Shown here: piece after piece, positions 23,618 to 33,325 of the stretch | Numbering within the stretch: the stretch's first letter is position 1 | How the letters are laid out: every line of letters begins with the position of its first letter | DNA from: CAVQHY01 sp963712465 | GTDB taxonomy: Bacteria; Actinomycetota; Thermoleophilia; Gaiellales; Gaiellaceae | NCBI GenBank assembly: GCA_963712465.1 | Contig: CAVQHY010000006.1 | Span: 434,001-498,000, forward strand | Length of the DNA: 64,000 bases | Direction of reading: 5' to 3' | Position numbers and translations under genes: made by a program | The notes under the pieces: generated by a model | Told to the model about the DNA's origin: nothing | The model's database searches: none | Seen by the model: only the letters and a program-made list of their open reading frames with translations

Positions 23618-24720
23618 GAGTAGGTGATCACCGTCCTGATTCCCTCCTGTCGCTCCATCGCCTCGAAGGCGTCGTTGACCTCGTCGAGCGAGACCCGCGC
23701 GGTGACGAGCGCGTCGACGTCGATCTCGCCGTCGAGCCAGCGCTGCACGAGCTCGGGCACCTGCGTCCTGCCCTTGACGCCGCCGAACGACGAGCCGGTC
23801 ACGCGGCGGCCGGTGATCAGGAACCGCGGCACGATGTCGAGCGTCTCGCCCTTGCCGGCGACGCCGACCATCGTCGCGAGCCCCCAGGCCTCGCGCGCGG
23901 CCTCGACCGCCTGCCGCATCACGTTCACGTTCCCGGTCGCCTCGAAGGTGTAGTCGGCGCCGAAACCGCCGGTCTGCTCGCGGATCCACTCGACCGTGTC
24001 GTCGTCGGCGACGCGCGTGTCCGTTGCTCCGTGCCGGCGCGCCTCGGCAAGGCGAGCCTCGGAGAGGTCGATCGCGACGATCCTCCCGGCGCCGGCGAGC
24101 CGGCAGCCGATCACGGCGCCGAGCCCGACGAGCCCGCAGCCGAAGACGACGCACGTCGACCCGGGCTCGACCTTCGCGGTGTAGAGGGCCGCGCCGATGC
24201 CGGTGGAGAGGCCGCACGCAAACGGCGCGCAGCCCTCGAGCGACGCCTCGGGGCTCACCTTCGCGAGCGCGATCTCGGGCATCACCGTGTACTCGGCGAA
24301 CGTCGACGTTCCCATGAAGTGGCGCAGCTCGCCGCCGTCGCGCGAGAAGCGCGCCGTTCCGTCGGGTAGGTACCCGAGCCCCTGCTGGTCGCGGATCGCG
24401 ACGCACCGGTTCGTCCGCGGGCTCTTGCAATGGATGCACTCGCCGCACTCCGGCGCGAACAGCGTCACGACGTGGTCGCCCGGCGCGACGAGCGAAACAC
24501 CGTCCCCGACCCGCTCGACGACGCCTGCGCCCTCGTGGCCGAGCACGCACGGCGCGTACCCCGACGGGTCGGCTCCGGACGCGGTGTACAGGTCGGTGTG
24601 GCAAACGCCGCAGGCGGCGAGCCGGACGAGCACCTCACCGGCCTTCGGCTCGGCGAGGTCGACCTCCTGGACGGCCAGCGGCTGACCGAACTCCTCGAGG
24701 ACAGCGGCCCGGACCTTCAC
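23614..24720 (-). CDS. Zn-dependent S-(hydroxymethyl)mycothiol dehydrogenase (class III ADH type)
   Basis: A 368-residue medium-chain alcohol dehydrogenase. Catalytic zinc ligands: CGVCHTDLYT, GHEGAGVVE and later CAPFACGL; structural zinc CGECIHCKSPRTNRC; NAD-binding FGCGLVGLGAVIGC with acidic AIDLSEARL. It oxidises the mycothiol-formaldehyde adduct and can also reduce S-nitrosomycothiol (MscR). Coupled to the MBL hydrolase. Assignment to mycothiol rather than glutathione rests on the actinobacterial setting and gene pair. Confidence 0.83.
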   Translation of the reverse strand: MKVRAAVLEEFGQPLAVQEVDLAEPKAGEVLVRLAACGVCHTDLYTASGADPSGYAPCVLGHEGAGVVERVGDGVSLVAPGDHVVTLFAPECGECIHCKSPRTNRCVAIRDQQGLGYLPDGTARFSRDGGELRHFMGTSTFAEYTVMPEIALAKVSPEASLEGCAPFACGLSTGIGAALYTAKVEPGSTCVVFGCGLVGLGAVIGCRLAGAGRIVAIDLSEARLAEARRHGATDTRVADDDTVEWIREQTGGFGADYTFEATGNVNVMRQAVEAAREAWGLATMVGVAGKGETLDIVPRFLITGRRVTGSSFGGVKGRTQVPELVQRWLDGEIDVDALVTARVSLDEVNDAFEAMERQEGIRTVITYS

Positions 24721-24761
24721 GGCGCGATCCTAACCGGCCCCGCAGCGGCGGCGAGGAACAG

Positions 24762-25364
24762 CTAGCCGCTGAGCACGCCGCAGAGCGCGACGACCCGAAG
24801 TCCCCAGCCCTCGTTTACCGGCTGCACCTCGATCGCCTCCGCGTTCCACCCGTTGCCGGCGTTGGACGTGCTCGCCGTCAGGGCGACGGGAACCTTCCGC
24901 CCGCTCTCCGTGACGATCGAGGCGCCGCCGGCCACCACCTCGGTGCCCTCGGGACACGTGGCCGTCACCGGGCCCTTGCGGTCGTTCGTGTTGATGCTGC
25001 TCGTCCGCGTGGCGGCTTGCACGTCTCGGATGAACGACGCCGAGCCGTTCAGGGTTGCCGCGTCGACTCCCTCGAGGGTCGCCTCGTCGATCTCGCCGCC
25101 CGTCAGCGAGTCGTCGACCACCCGCTCGCCATCGACGGCGTCGGGAGCGATCGCGGGGAGCGTCACCGCACCCTCGGCGAGTGCCCGCTTCGTGACCGAG
25201 CGCTCGCCGAGCTTCGGGGCGGTCACCGCCCCGTCGGCGAGCTTGCGCGTGACGACGGCTCCGTCCTCGATCTGGTCGGTGCCGACCGTGTCGGGGCTCC
25301 CGCCCCCGCAGCCGGCGGCGACCGCGACCGCGGCGAGAAGGGTTGCCGCTGCGAGGGGCTTCAT
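24762..25364 (-). CDS. Lipoprotein with 'AVT..KL' repeats
   Basis: A 200-residue lipoprotein: signal MKPLAAATLLAAVAVAAGC, then residues 25-95 carry repeats such as DQIEDGAVVTRKL, ADGAVTAPKL and GERSVTKRAL, followed by a Cys-containing C-terminal beta-domain (GPVTATCPEGTEVVAGG ... VVALCGVLSG) that probably forms one disulfide. ATG 25364 follows AAAGGAGC. The repeat style equals that of the protein at 19231-19947, suggesting one family of surface stalk proteins. Confidence 0.75.
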   Translation of the reverse strand: MKPLAAATLLAAVAVAAGCGGGSPDTVGTDQIEDGAVVTRKLADGAVTAPKLGERSVTKRALAEGAVTLPAIAPDAVDGERVVDDSLTGGEIDEATLEGVDAATLNGSASFIRDVQAATRTSSINTNDRKGPVTATCPEGTEVVAGGASIVTESGRKVPVALTASTSNAGNGWNAEAIEVQPVNEGWGLRVVALCGVLSG

Positions 25365-25518
25365 CGGTAGGTGCTCCTTTCGAGGATGCGTCGATTCGGG
25401 ACGGATCCCTTCCAGGCGCGCTCACCGTCTCCTGCCGGGGAGATCGGGTCGAAGCGGCTGCTCGGTCGGCGCCTGGCCGTCTACGATCCCACCGCGAACG
25501 AGACGAAGGAGGTGCGAC

Positions 25519-26951
25519 CGTTCCGGCCATCACGACCCCGCCACCCGAGCCCCGCTCGCTGTGGCTGCAGGAGGCGCTCGCCGCCGATCCCGACCGCTCG
25601 CCCGAGCTCGAGGGCGACGTGCGCGCCGACGTCTGCATCGTCGGCGGCGGCTACACGGGCCTCTGGACGGCGCTGCGCCTGAAGGAGCTGGATCCCGCCT
25701 GCGACGTCGCTCTCGTCGAGCGCGACCTGTGCGGCGGCGGGGCGAGCGGACGCAACGGCGGCTTCGTGCTCTCCTGGTGGGCGAAGTTCGGCTCGCTGAA
25801 GAAGGTGTGCGGGAAGGAGGAGGCGCTCCGGCTCGCGCGGGTCTCGGAGGAAGCAGTGCGCGAGGTCGGTGGGTTCTGCGAGGCGCACGGGATCGACGCG
25901 CATTTCCGGCTCGACGGCTGGCTCTGGGCCGCGACGAGCGCCGCGCAGATCGGCGCGTGGGACTCGACCGTCGACGAGCTCGAGGCCCTCGGGGCGTCGG
26001 CGTTCGTCCGGCTCGAGCCGGACGAGGTGGCCCGCCGCAGCGGCTCGCCGACGCACCTCGCCGGCGTGCTCGAGCCCGTTGCCGCGACGGTGCAGCCCGC
26101 GCTGCTCGCGCGTGGACTGCGGCGGGTCGCCTTCGAGCGCGGCGTCCGGATCTTCGAGCGAACGCCGATGCTCGGGCTCACACGCGACCGGCCCCGCCGT
26201 GTGCGGACGCCCCGGGGCACGCGTCACGGCCGAGAAGGTCGTCCTGGCGCTGAACGCCTGGGGGGTCGGCTTTCCGGAGATCCGCAAGGCGGTCGCGGTG
26301 ATCGCGAGCGACGTGGTGGCGACGGCACCCGCGCCGACGCGGCTCGCCGACATCGGCTACACGGACGGGCTCGCGATCTCGGATTCGCGACTGCTCGTCA
26401 ACTACTACCGCACCACGCTGGACGGACGGCTCGTCTTCGGCCTCGGCGGCGGCGCGATCGCGTTTCGCTCACGTGTCGGGAGCGTGTTCGAGGGCGCGTC
26501 TCCGCGAGCCGATGTCGTCGAGGGGAACATGCGCACGCTCTACCCGATGCTCGGCGACGTCCCCGTGGTCGCGAGCTGGACGGGGCCGATCGACCGGACG
26601 CGTACCGGCCTGCCGTTCTTCGCCCGCCTCGGCGGTCGCGACGATGTCCTCTACGCGATCGGGTTCTCGGGCAACGGCGTCGGGCCGTGCTCCGTCGGCG
26701 GGAGGGTGCTCGCCTCGCTCGCGCTCGGCCGCGACGACGACTGGGCGCGCTGCGGTCTCGCCCGCGACCCGGTCGGCGGCTTTCCGCCCGAGCCCATCCG
26801 CTACCTCGGCGGCCGCACCGTGCGCGCGGCGGTGGCGCGCAAGGAGCGCGCCGAGGACGAGGGCCGCGCGCCGAGCAAGCTCGACCTCAGGCTGGTCGAC
26901 CTCGCGCCCGCCGGCCTCGTGCCGACGAAGGGGAAACCCCGCGACTCTTGA
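25519..26951 (+). pseudogene. FAD-dependent amine/amino-acid oxidase (DAO family), one-base frameshift
   Basis: About 475 residues in two frames. Frame 1: LWLQEALAADPD, the FAD loop DVCIVGGGYTGLWTALRLKE, and CGGGASGRNGGFVLSWW, the PuuB/gamma-glutamylputrescine-oxidase pattern. Frame 2 from about 26220: VTAEKVVLALNAW, PFFARLGGRDDVLYAIGFSGNGV. Removing one base in CCCCGGGG (26210-26217) restores TPGARVTAEK. No ATG, GTG or TTG lies at the start in frame although AAGGAGG is at 25505, so a second indel near the 5' end is possible. It may be a true gene broken by assembly errors. Confidence 0.75.
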
Positions 26952-27013
26952 ACCGGGCGACCGGCTCATGCGAAGGTGGGTGCGACAGGAATTCAGAACA
27001 GGAGGGAGAGAGC

Positions 27014-27310
27014 ATGTCGCAGACCGTGATCCTGCGCTGGGCGGGCCTCGAGTCCGGTGACGCCGCCAGCGCGATCTACGACCAGGTACACCCGACGATG
27101 ATGGGGCTGACGGAGAAGCATCCGGGGATGGTGGCGCACACGTGCTCGAAGACCGACGATGGAATCGTGATCGTCGATGTCTGGGAAAGCGGCGAACAAT
27201 GGCAGGCTTTCATGGACGACCCGGCCGCACGCGGCGCCATGGAGGCGGCGGGCATGACCGCGCCGGCGTCGGTGGAGATCCTCGACACGCACAACACCGA
27301 GGGCTTGTAG
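27014..27310 (+). CDS. Small antibiotic-biosynthesis-monooxygenase-like (ABM) protein
   Basis: A 98-residue ferredoxin-like protein, MSQTVILRWAGLESGDA ... EKHPGMVAHTCSKTDDG, with DVWESGEQWQAFMDD typical of the dimeric ABM/EthD superfamily. Members act in quinone, heme or polyketide oxidation or merely bind ligands. ATG 27014 follows GGAGGGAGAG. It follows the flavoprotein and is convergent with coxM. Function unknown. Confidence 0.8.
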   Translation: MSQTVILRWAGLESGDAASAIYDQVHPTMMGLTEKHPGMVAHTCSKTDDGIVIVDVWESGEQWQAFMDDPAARGAMEAAGMTAPASVEILDTHNTEGL

Positions 27311-27364
27311 GTCGTCGGTAGGGGCGAGGCTTGCTTCGCCCGGCCCGGCGGGCGGCGGCCCGAC

Positions 27365-28234
27365 TTACGCCGCCGCCCGCTCGAACGCCTGCGTGAGCGC
27401 ACGCCTCGCGAGCACGCCCGCGAGGTGGACGCGGTACTCGCCCGACGCGTAGACGTCCCCGAGCGCGTCGCCGAGCGAGTCGGCGACCTTGCCCGCGGCC
27501 GCGTCAATCGCGTCCGCGCCCTGTCCGGTGAGCGCCTGCTCGGCGGTCGTCGCTCTGGCCGGTGCCCCGGTGACTCCTCCGACGGCGATACGGGCGTCGC
27601 TGCACGCGCCGCCCGAGAGGCCGACCACCGTCGCGACGCCGACGACGGCGTAGCCCGACGCCGGGTGCTTGTGCTTGAGGTAGGCGCTGCCGGTTCCGGC
27701 GGCTGTCACCGGCACGCGGATCGAGGTGACCAGCTCGCCCGGCTCGAGCGCCGTCGCGAAGATGCCGGTGAAGCAGTCGTCCGCGACGATGTCCCGTGGG
27801 CCGCCCTTGCCCGTGGCGACGATCGTCGCCCCGAGCGCGGTCAGCACGGTCGGGTAGTCGGCGCCGGGGTCGGCGTGCGCGATCGAGCCGCCGATCGTGC
27901 CGCGGTTTCGCACCTGGACGTCGCCGATCAGCCCTGCCGCCTCCGCCAGCACGGGGCACGCCGAGCGCACGGTCTCTGACGTCGCGACCGTTGCGTGCGT
28001 CGCAAGCGCGCCGACGACGAGCTGCCCATCCTCCACGGCGATCCCGTCGAGGCCCGGGATGCGGGCGATGTCGACGAGGGCGCCGGGCGTCGCGAGCCGG
28101 AGCTTCATCGCGGGGAGGAGGCTGTGACCGCCGGCGAGGGGGCGGGCATCCTCGTCCGCGGCCAGCAGGTCGAGGGCCTCCTCGAGGCTCCCCGGCCGGT
28201 GGTACGTCGTCTCTGCACAACGCATCGTGTACAC
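27365..28234 (-). CDS. coxM: Molybdenum hydroxylase FAD-binding (medium) subunit, CoxM-like
   Basis: A 289-residue FAD protein of the CO dehydrogenase/xanthine oxidase family. FAD motifs are LAGGHSLLPAMKLRLA and RNRGTIGGSIAHADPGADYP. It passes electrons from the [2Fe-2S] subunit to quinone. It is the last gene of coxSLM, 8 bases after coxL. The true substrate follows that of the form II large subunit. Confidence 0.9.
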   Translation of the reverse strand: MYTMRCAETTYHRPGSLEEALDLLAADEDARPLAGGHSLLPAMKLRLATPGALVDIARIPGLDGIAVEDGQLVVGALATHATVATSETVRSACPVLAEAAGLIGDVQVRNRGTIGGSIAHADPGADYPTVLTALGATIVATGKGGPRDIVADDCFTGIFATALEPGELVTSIRVPVTAAGTGSAYLKHKHPASGYAVVGVATVVGLSGGACSDARIAVGGVTGAPARATTAEQALTGQGADAIDAAAGKVADSLGDALGDVYASGEYRVHLAGVLARRALTQAFERAAA

Positions 28235-28242
28235 GGCCCCTC

Positions 28243-30631
28243 CTAACCCTTGGCCTCGGTCATCGCGCGCCAGACGCGCTCCGGCGTCAGCGGCATGTCG
28301 ACGTGGGTGATCCCGAGCGGGGCGAGCGCGTCCATGACCGCGTTCACCACGGCCGGGGTCGAGGCGATCGTGCCCGTCTCGCCGGCGCCCTTGACTCCGA
28401 GCGGGTTGACGTCGGTGAGCGTCTCGGTGCGCTCGACCTCGAGCGTCGGCAGGAACGCAGCCTTGGGGATCGCGTAGTCCAGCATGCTGCCCGTTCTCAG
28501 CTGCCCGTTGTCGTCGTAGACCCCGGTCTCCCAGAGCGCCTGCCCGACGCCCTGCGCGATACCGCCGTGCACCTGTCCGTCGACGATCATCGGGTTGATC
28601 ACCCGGCCGACGTCGTCGACGGCGACGTAGCGGCGAAGCGTCGTCTCTCCCGTGTCGGCGTCGACCTCGACGAGCGCGACGTGGCAGCCGAACGGGAACG
28701 TGCAGTTCGGCGGGTCGTGGTATGCGGTCTCGTCGAGAAACGGGTCCTCACCGGTGGGAAGGTCGTACCCGAGCGCCGCGGCAAGCGCGACCTCCTGGAT
28801 CGTCTTCGCGTTGTCCGGCGAGCCCTTGACGAAGACCTTCCCGTCCTCGAAGAGCATGTCCTCGGCGTTCGCCTCGAGCATGTGGGCGCCGATGCGCCTG
28901 GCCTTGTCCTTGATCCGCTGCAGGCCCTTGTAGACGGCGATCGCCCCGACGGCGGCGCTGCGGCTCCCGTACGACCCGTAGCCGAACGGCGTGCCGAGGG
29001 AGTCGGAGTGCTCGACCGTGATGTCCTCGAGCGGCAGGCCGAGCTCGTCGCCGACCACCTGTGCCAACGTCGTCTCGTGACCCTGGCCGTGCGACTGCGA
29101 GCCGGTCGTGACGACCACCTTGCCCGTGAGGTGCATGCGCACGTTGGCGCTCTCCCAGAGCCCGGCGCCCCAACCCTCGCCGACGGTGCCGACCCAGGCG
29201 GACGGCGCGACGCCGCACAGCTCGACGTACGTCGAGAAGCCGATGCCGAGGTAGCGGCCCTCCGCGCGGGCCGCCTCCTGCTCGCGCCTGAAGCCCTCGT
29301 AGTCGACGATCTCCAGCGCCCGCGCGAGCGTCTTCTCGTAGTCGCCTGAATCGTAGGAGAGGCCGTTGAGGAGATTGCACGAGGGCGTGTAGGGAAACGC
29401 GTCCGGTGGGACGAAGTTCTTCCGCCGGATCTCGACCGGGTCGAGCCCGAGCTCCTTCGCGACGAGGTCGACGGTCCGCTCGAGCAGGTACGTCGCCTCG
29501 GGCCGGCCGGCGCCGCGATAGGCGTCGACCATCCCGGTGTTCGTGTAGACGCCCTGCACGCGGCAGTGGATCGCCGGGATCGCGTACGCGCCCGACAGCA
29601 TCCGTCCGTACAACGTCGTCGGGATCCCCGGCGCGATCGTCGAGAGGATCCCGCCGAGGTTCGCGATCGTCCTCACCTTCAGAGCCGTGATCGTGCCGTC
29701 GCGCTTCGCGCCCGCCTCGACGTAGGAAACGTGGTCGCGGCCGTGCGTCGTCGCCGTGTAGTTCTCGCTTCGCGTCTCGATCCACTTGACCGGCCGCCCG
29801 AGCTTCTCCGCGAGCGCGGCCACGAGCACGTACTCGGGGTAGAGGAAGATCTTCGTGCCGAAGCCGCCGCCGACCTGCGGCGAGATGCAGCGCATCTTCG
29901 TCTCCGAGATGCCGAAGACGAACGCGGTCATCACCAGGCGCATCACGTGTGGACATTGCGAGGTCATCCAGACGGTGTAGCTTCCGGTCGCCGGGTCGTA
30001 GCTGGCGGCGGCGCCGCGACCCTCGATCGGGTTCGGGATCAGGCGCTGGTTGACGAGCCGCCGTCGCACGACGACGTCCGCCTCGGCGAGTGCCTTGTCG
30101 GCCGCCTCGCAGTCGCCGCACTCCCAGTCCATGACGAGGTTGCCCGGCGCGTTGTCGTGGAGCTGCTGCGCACCCTGCTCGAGCGCCTTCTCGGCGTCGA
30201 CGATCACCGGCAGCGGCTCCCACTCGACCCTGATCAGGCCGAGCGCGTCCTCGGCCTCCTGGCGCGACTCGGCCACCAGCGCGGCGACACCGGCTCCGGT
30301 GAACGTGACACGGTCGATCTCGAGCGCCCGGGGCGTGTTGACGAAGTTTTCGGTTCCGCCGGCCTGCCACGCGCACGGCAGCGGATTCAGGTGCTCGAAG
30401 TCCTTGCCGGTGAACACCGCGATCACGCCGGGCGCCGCCTCCGCGGCGGACGTGTCGATGCTCGTGATCCGGGCGTGCGCGTGCTCCGAGCGGAGGATCG
30501 ACCACGTGGGCCATGCCCGGGAGCTTCAGGTCGTCGATGTACTTCGCCGCGCCGGTGATCAGCCGCTGGTCTTCGACGCGCCTGATGGGGGCGCCGACGA
30601 GCGGTGTTCTGGTGGCTTCTGCAGTCGCCAT
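28243..30631 (-). CDS. coxL: Molybdenum hydroxylase large subunit, form II CoxL, with one-base frameshift
   Basis: About 795 residues in two frames. The first, from ATG 30631, reads RRVEDQRLITGAAKYIDDL and LPGMAHVV; after a base insertion near 30500 the rest continues as ILRSEHAHARITSID ... GVIAVFTGKDF to the stop. The active-site loop is AYRGAGR, the form II signature, not AYRCSFR of proven CO dehydrogenases; so CO oxidation is unproven and another aldehyde or purine-like substrate is possible. Other motifs: QVGGGFGTKIF, GQGHETTLAQ and VKGAGETGTI with the Glu base. The frameshift may be a sequence error. Confidence 0.85.
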
Positions 30632-30641
30632 CTCTCCTCCC

Positions 30642-31100
30642 TCAGCTCGCGGCCGCGGCCCGAACGGCGCGGACGATGTTCTCGTAGCCGGTGCAGCGGC
30701 ACAGGTTTCCCTCGAGCCCGCGTCGGATCTCGTCGTCGGTCAGCCCGCCTCCGTCTGCGACGAGCGCGACGGCGGTCATGATCATCCCGGGCGTGCAGTA
30801 GCCGCACTGGAGCCCGTGGTGCTCGCGGAACGCCGCTTGCATGCGGTGGAGCTCTCCGTTCGACGTCAGTCCTTCGATCGTCGTGACCGCGCCACCGTCG
30901 GCCTGGACGGCGAGGACGGTGCAGGACTTTACGGCCTTGCCGTCGAGGTGGACGGTGCACGCTCCGCACTGGGACGTGTCGCAACCGATGTTGGTGCCGG
31001 TCAGGTCGAGCTCGTCGCGGAGGAAGTCGACGAGGAGGAGCCGCGGCTCGACCTCTCGCTCGTAGCTCCGACCGTTGACGGTGAGCGCGATGGGTACCAA
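30642..31100 (-). CDS. coxS: Molybdenum hydroxylase [2Fe-2S] subunit, CoxS-like
   Basis: A 152-residue protein with two [2Fe-2S] sites. The plant-type site is [18 protein letters not shown] with a later Cys in KSCTVLAV; the C-terminal site is [10 protein letters not shown] plus [13 protein letters not shown]. Start is TTG 31100, chosen because AAGGAGG lies 6 bases upstream and the protein then begins [11 protein letters not shown] like its relatives. First gene of coxSLM. Confidence 0.9.
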   Translation of the reverse strand: MVPIALTVNGRSYEREVEPRLLLVDFLRDELDLTGTNIGCDTSQCGACTVHLDGKAVKSCTVLAVQADGGAVTTIEGLTSNGELHRMQAAFREHHGLQCGYCTPGMIMTAVALVADGGGLTDDEIRRGLEGNLCRCTGYENIVRAVRAAAAS

Positions 31101-31314
31101 GGCGAGCCTCCTTCGCGAGGAACCGGTGAATCGGGGCGAGCATAAACCTCGCCCGGCTCGATTGCGAAGAACGCGGCAGACATCCCTCAAGTCAGGGACA
31201 CCAGATGCCGATATGGAGGGTCGAGGACTAACTCCTCCTGAGGCGGGGGACGACGGCAATCGCCACCGCCGCAGACACACTCATCCCGGCGGCGAGCCCC
31301 ACGGCTCGCCGCCG

Positions 31315-31983
31315 CTACGTTCGCAGAAGCTCCTCGAGGCGCGACGCGTAGGCCGGAGCGGTCGGTGCGTCCTCGTGACGAAAGTACGCGTAGACGTCGA
31401 CGCCCTGCCCGAGCTGCGTGCCCACCGTCCGGGCGATCCGCTCGAGCGCCTCGTCGTCGTACGGAGGGTCCCGAAAGCGGAGGTAGCGGAAGGGCTCGTC
31501 GGCCTCGAGCGCGTCGACCCGGACGCCGAAGGGGAGCGGTGCATCCTCCCAGGACGCGTGGCGGAGATCCCAGACGTACGCGAGGCTCGGGTCGAGCGAG
31601 GCGACGAGAAGACCGAGCCAGCCGTCGTCTCGGGCCCGAGTGAGGACGATCCGGATCGGGCCGAGCCGCTCCCCGAGCCCGCGCATCCGCTCGCACAGCT
31701 CCGCCGCGGCATCCACGTTGCCAAACTGCGTCGCGCGGCGGCTCATCTTGACTGCGAAGCGGAACGCCGAGGGCGTCGCCTCGACCCAGCTCGCGACGGT
31801 CGACTCGCTCGGAAGGTTGTAGAACGTCGAGTTCAGCTCGACCGAGCGGAGGCGCTCCGCATAGAAGCGGAGAAAGTCCCGCGGAGGGGTGCCGGGCGGG
31901 TAGAACCCTCCCTTCCAGCCCGGATACGAGAAGCCGGAGGCTCCGACGTAGAGGCTCCCTATACTCGGCCGGGTGGCCGTCAT
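31315..31983 (-). CDS. DUF72 (YecE-like) TIM-barrel protein
   Basis: A 222-residue DUF72 protein: YVGASGFSYPGWKGGFYP, the ELNSTFYNLPS strand and FRFAVKMSRRATQF are the family blocks. Function is unknown, though a barrel resembling xylose isomerase/endonuclease IV has been noted. Its start overlaps the divergent thyX start by 11 bases, which is unusually tight. Confidence 0.88.
   Translation of the reverse strand: MTATRPSIGSLYVGASGFSYPGWKGGFYPPGTPPRDFLRFYAERLRSVELNSTFYNLPSESTVASWVEATPSAFRFAVKMSRRATQFGNVDAAAELCERMRGLGERLGPIRIVLTRARDDGWLGLLVASLDPSLAYVWDLRHASWEDAPLPFGVRVDALEADEPFRYLRFRDPPYDDEALERIARTVGTQLGQGVDVYAYFRHEDAPTAPAYASRLEELLRT
31960..31965 (+). promoter_or_regulatory. Likely -10 element of a leaderless thyX transcript
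   Basis: TATACT ends 7 bases before GTG 31973. With the usual 6-7 base distance to the start point, transcription would begin at or next to the start codon. No ribosome site precedes the GTG, which fits a leaderless mRNA. Confidence 0.5.
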
Positions 31984-32680
31984 TCCGGATGTGATACCCG
32001 AAGGTGCGGTCGCCGTCCTCGATCACGGGTTCGTCCGGCTCGACGACGCGATGGCCACGGATCTCTCCGTAGTCAATTCGGCACGCGTCAGCTTCGGGCG
32101 GCGCAAGGACGTGATGGAGGAGGCGGACGAGGGCCTGGTGCGGTTCCTCATGCGCGATCGGCACGGGACTCCTTTCGAGCACAACGCCTTCCGGTTTCAC
32201 ATCCGCACGCCGATCTTCGTGGCGCGCGAGTGGTTCAGACACCGTGTCGGCTCCTTCAACGAGTTCAGCATGCGCTACGCGAGGGCGACCGACGACTTCT
32301 ACGTCCCGGCGCCCGAGGACGTCCGGTCCCAGGTCGGGAAGCCTGGTGCCTACACCTTCGAGCCCGTACCGCCCGCGGTCGCCGAAGCAACCCGGGACGA
32401 GCTCAGGGCCGTCTACGCCGGTGCGTACGCGGCGTACGAGCGGCTCGTCGAGCTCGGTGTGGCCCGCGAGCTCGCTCGCGCAGCGATTCCGGTGGGGGCG
32501 TACACCGAGTTCTTCTGGACGGTGAACGCGCGCGCGCTGATGAACTTCCTCTCGCTTCGCAACGCCGAGGCGGCGCAGCGCGAGATCCGGATGTACGCAG
32601 AGGCCTGCGAGACGTTCCTCGCCGAGCAGATGCCCGTGACGCACGCCGCGTTCGTCGAGGGCGGGCGCGTCGCGCCCTAG
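31973..32680 (+). CDS. thyX: Flavin-dependent thymidylate synthase
   Basis: A 235-residue ThyX making dTMP from dUMP with FAD, NADPH and methylene-tetrahydrofolate. The signature RHRx7S is present as Arg89-His90-Arg91 and Ser99 (RHRVGSFNEFS). GTG 31973 start, close behind TATACT. The family replaces ThyA in many actinobacteria. Confidence 0.95.
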   Translation: MAVIPDVIPEGAVAVLDHGFVRLDDAMATDLSVVNSARVSFGRRKDVMEEADEGLVRFLMRDRHGTPFEHNAFRFHIRTPIFVAREWFRHRVGSFNEFSMRYARATDDFYVPAPEDVRSQVGKPGAYTFEPVPPAVAEATRDELRAVYAGAYAAYERLVELGVARELARAAIPVGAYTEFFWTVNARALMNFLSLRNAEAAQREIRMYAEACETFLAEQMPVTHAAFVEGGRVAP

Positions 32681-32699
32681 ACGTCTGGGACGCCCCCAT

Positions 32700-33325
32700 T
32701 TGCACCAGGCCGTGAGCCGTCCTGCGGATCGTTGGTGGCGTGGCTTCGACACCGTCGTCCTCGACGCCGTAGCTCCGCGCTCCCGCGTGCTCGACGTTGG
32801 CTGCGGCGACGGCGGCCTCGTCGAGCGACTCACGGCCGCGGGGCTGGATGCCGTCGGCGTCGATCCTGGCGCACCGGCGCACCCGCACCTCGTTGCACGA
32901 CGCGTGGAGGAGCTCGGCTCGTCGCAGGACTTCGACGCCGTCTGCGCGGTCATGTCGCTTCACCACGCGGCGCTCCGGCCAGCCGTGGCCGCGATCGCGC
33001 GCCTCCTCCGCCCGGGCGGCCGACTGCTCGTCTACGAGCTCGCGTGGGAGGCCTACGACGAACGGGCCGCCGCCTGGCTCGCTGCGCGCGATCCGTCCGG
33101 AGCGGACAACTCGGTCGCGACCTGGCGGGACGAGCACGCAGAGCTCCACACCGGCGCCGCCATCCGTGCAGCCCTGACCGAGGCGTTCGCTCTCTCGAGA
33201 GTGACGAGCCGCGCCCGTGTCTGGCGCGGCTCCTCGGGGAGCACGAGCTCGAGCGAGACGAGCAGGCGTCGATCGACCAGGGTTCGCTGCCGCCTCTCGG
33301 CCGACTCTGGGTCGGGACTCTCTAG
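32700..33325 (+). CDS. SAM-dependent methyltransferase, frameshifted near the 3' end
   Basis: A class I methyltransferase of about 205 residues. SAM loop VLDVGCGDGGLVERL, acidic VGVDPG, and LRPGGRLLVYELAW are clear, with VMSLHHA at motif IV. After SRVTSR (about 33210) the frame is lost; the next frame gives LARLLGEHELERDEQAS and GSLPPLGRLWVGTL and ends at TAG 33323-33325. A one-base deletion or two-base insertion explains it. Start TTG 32700 or GTG 32712. The stop overlaps that of the convergent anti-sigma gene in CTAG. Substrate unknown. Confidence 0.75.

Noticed and set aside
22874..24604. A long minus-strand frame covering both the MBL hydrolase and the dehydrogenase
   Set aside because: The upstream part is an Arg-rich shadow of the dehydrogenase in another frame; the MBL protein begins at 23617.
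25343..27310. One 655-codon protein joining flavoprotein and ABM protein
   Set aside because: The middle third is out-of-frame Arg-rich sequence; the ABM gene has its own ATG and ribosome site and the flavoprotein continues in another frame.
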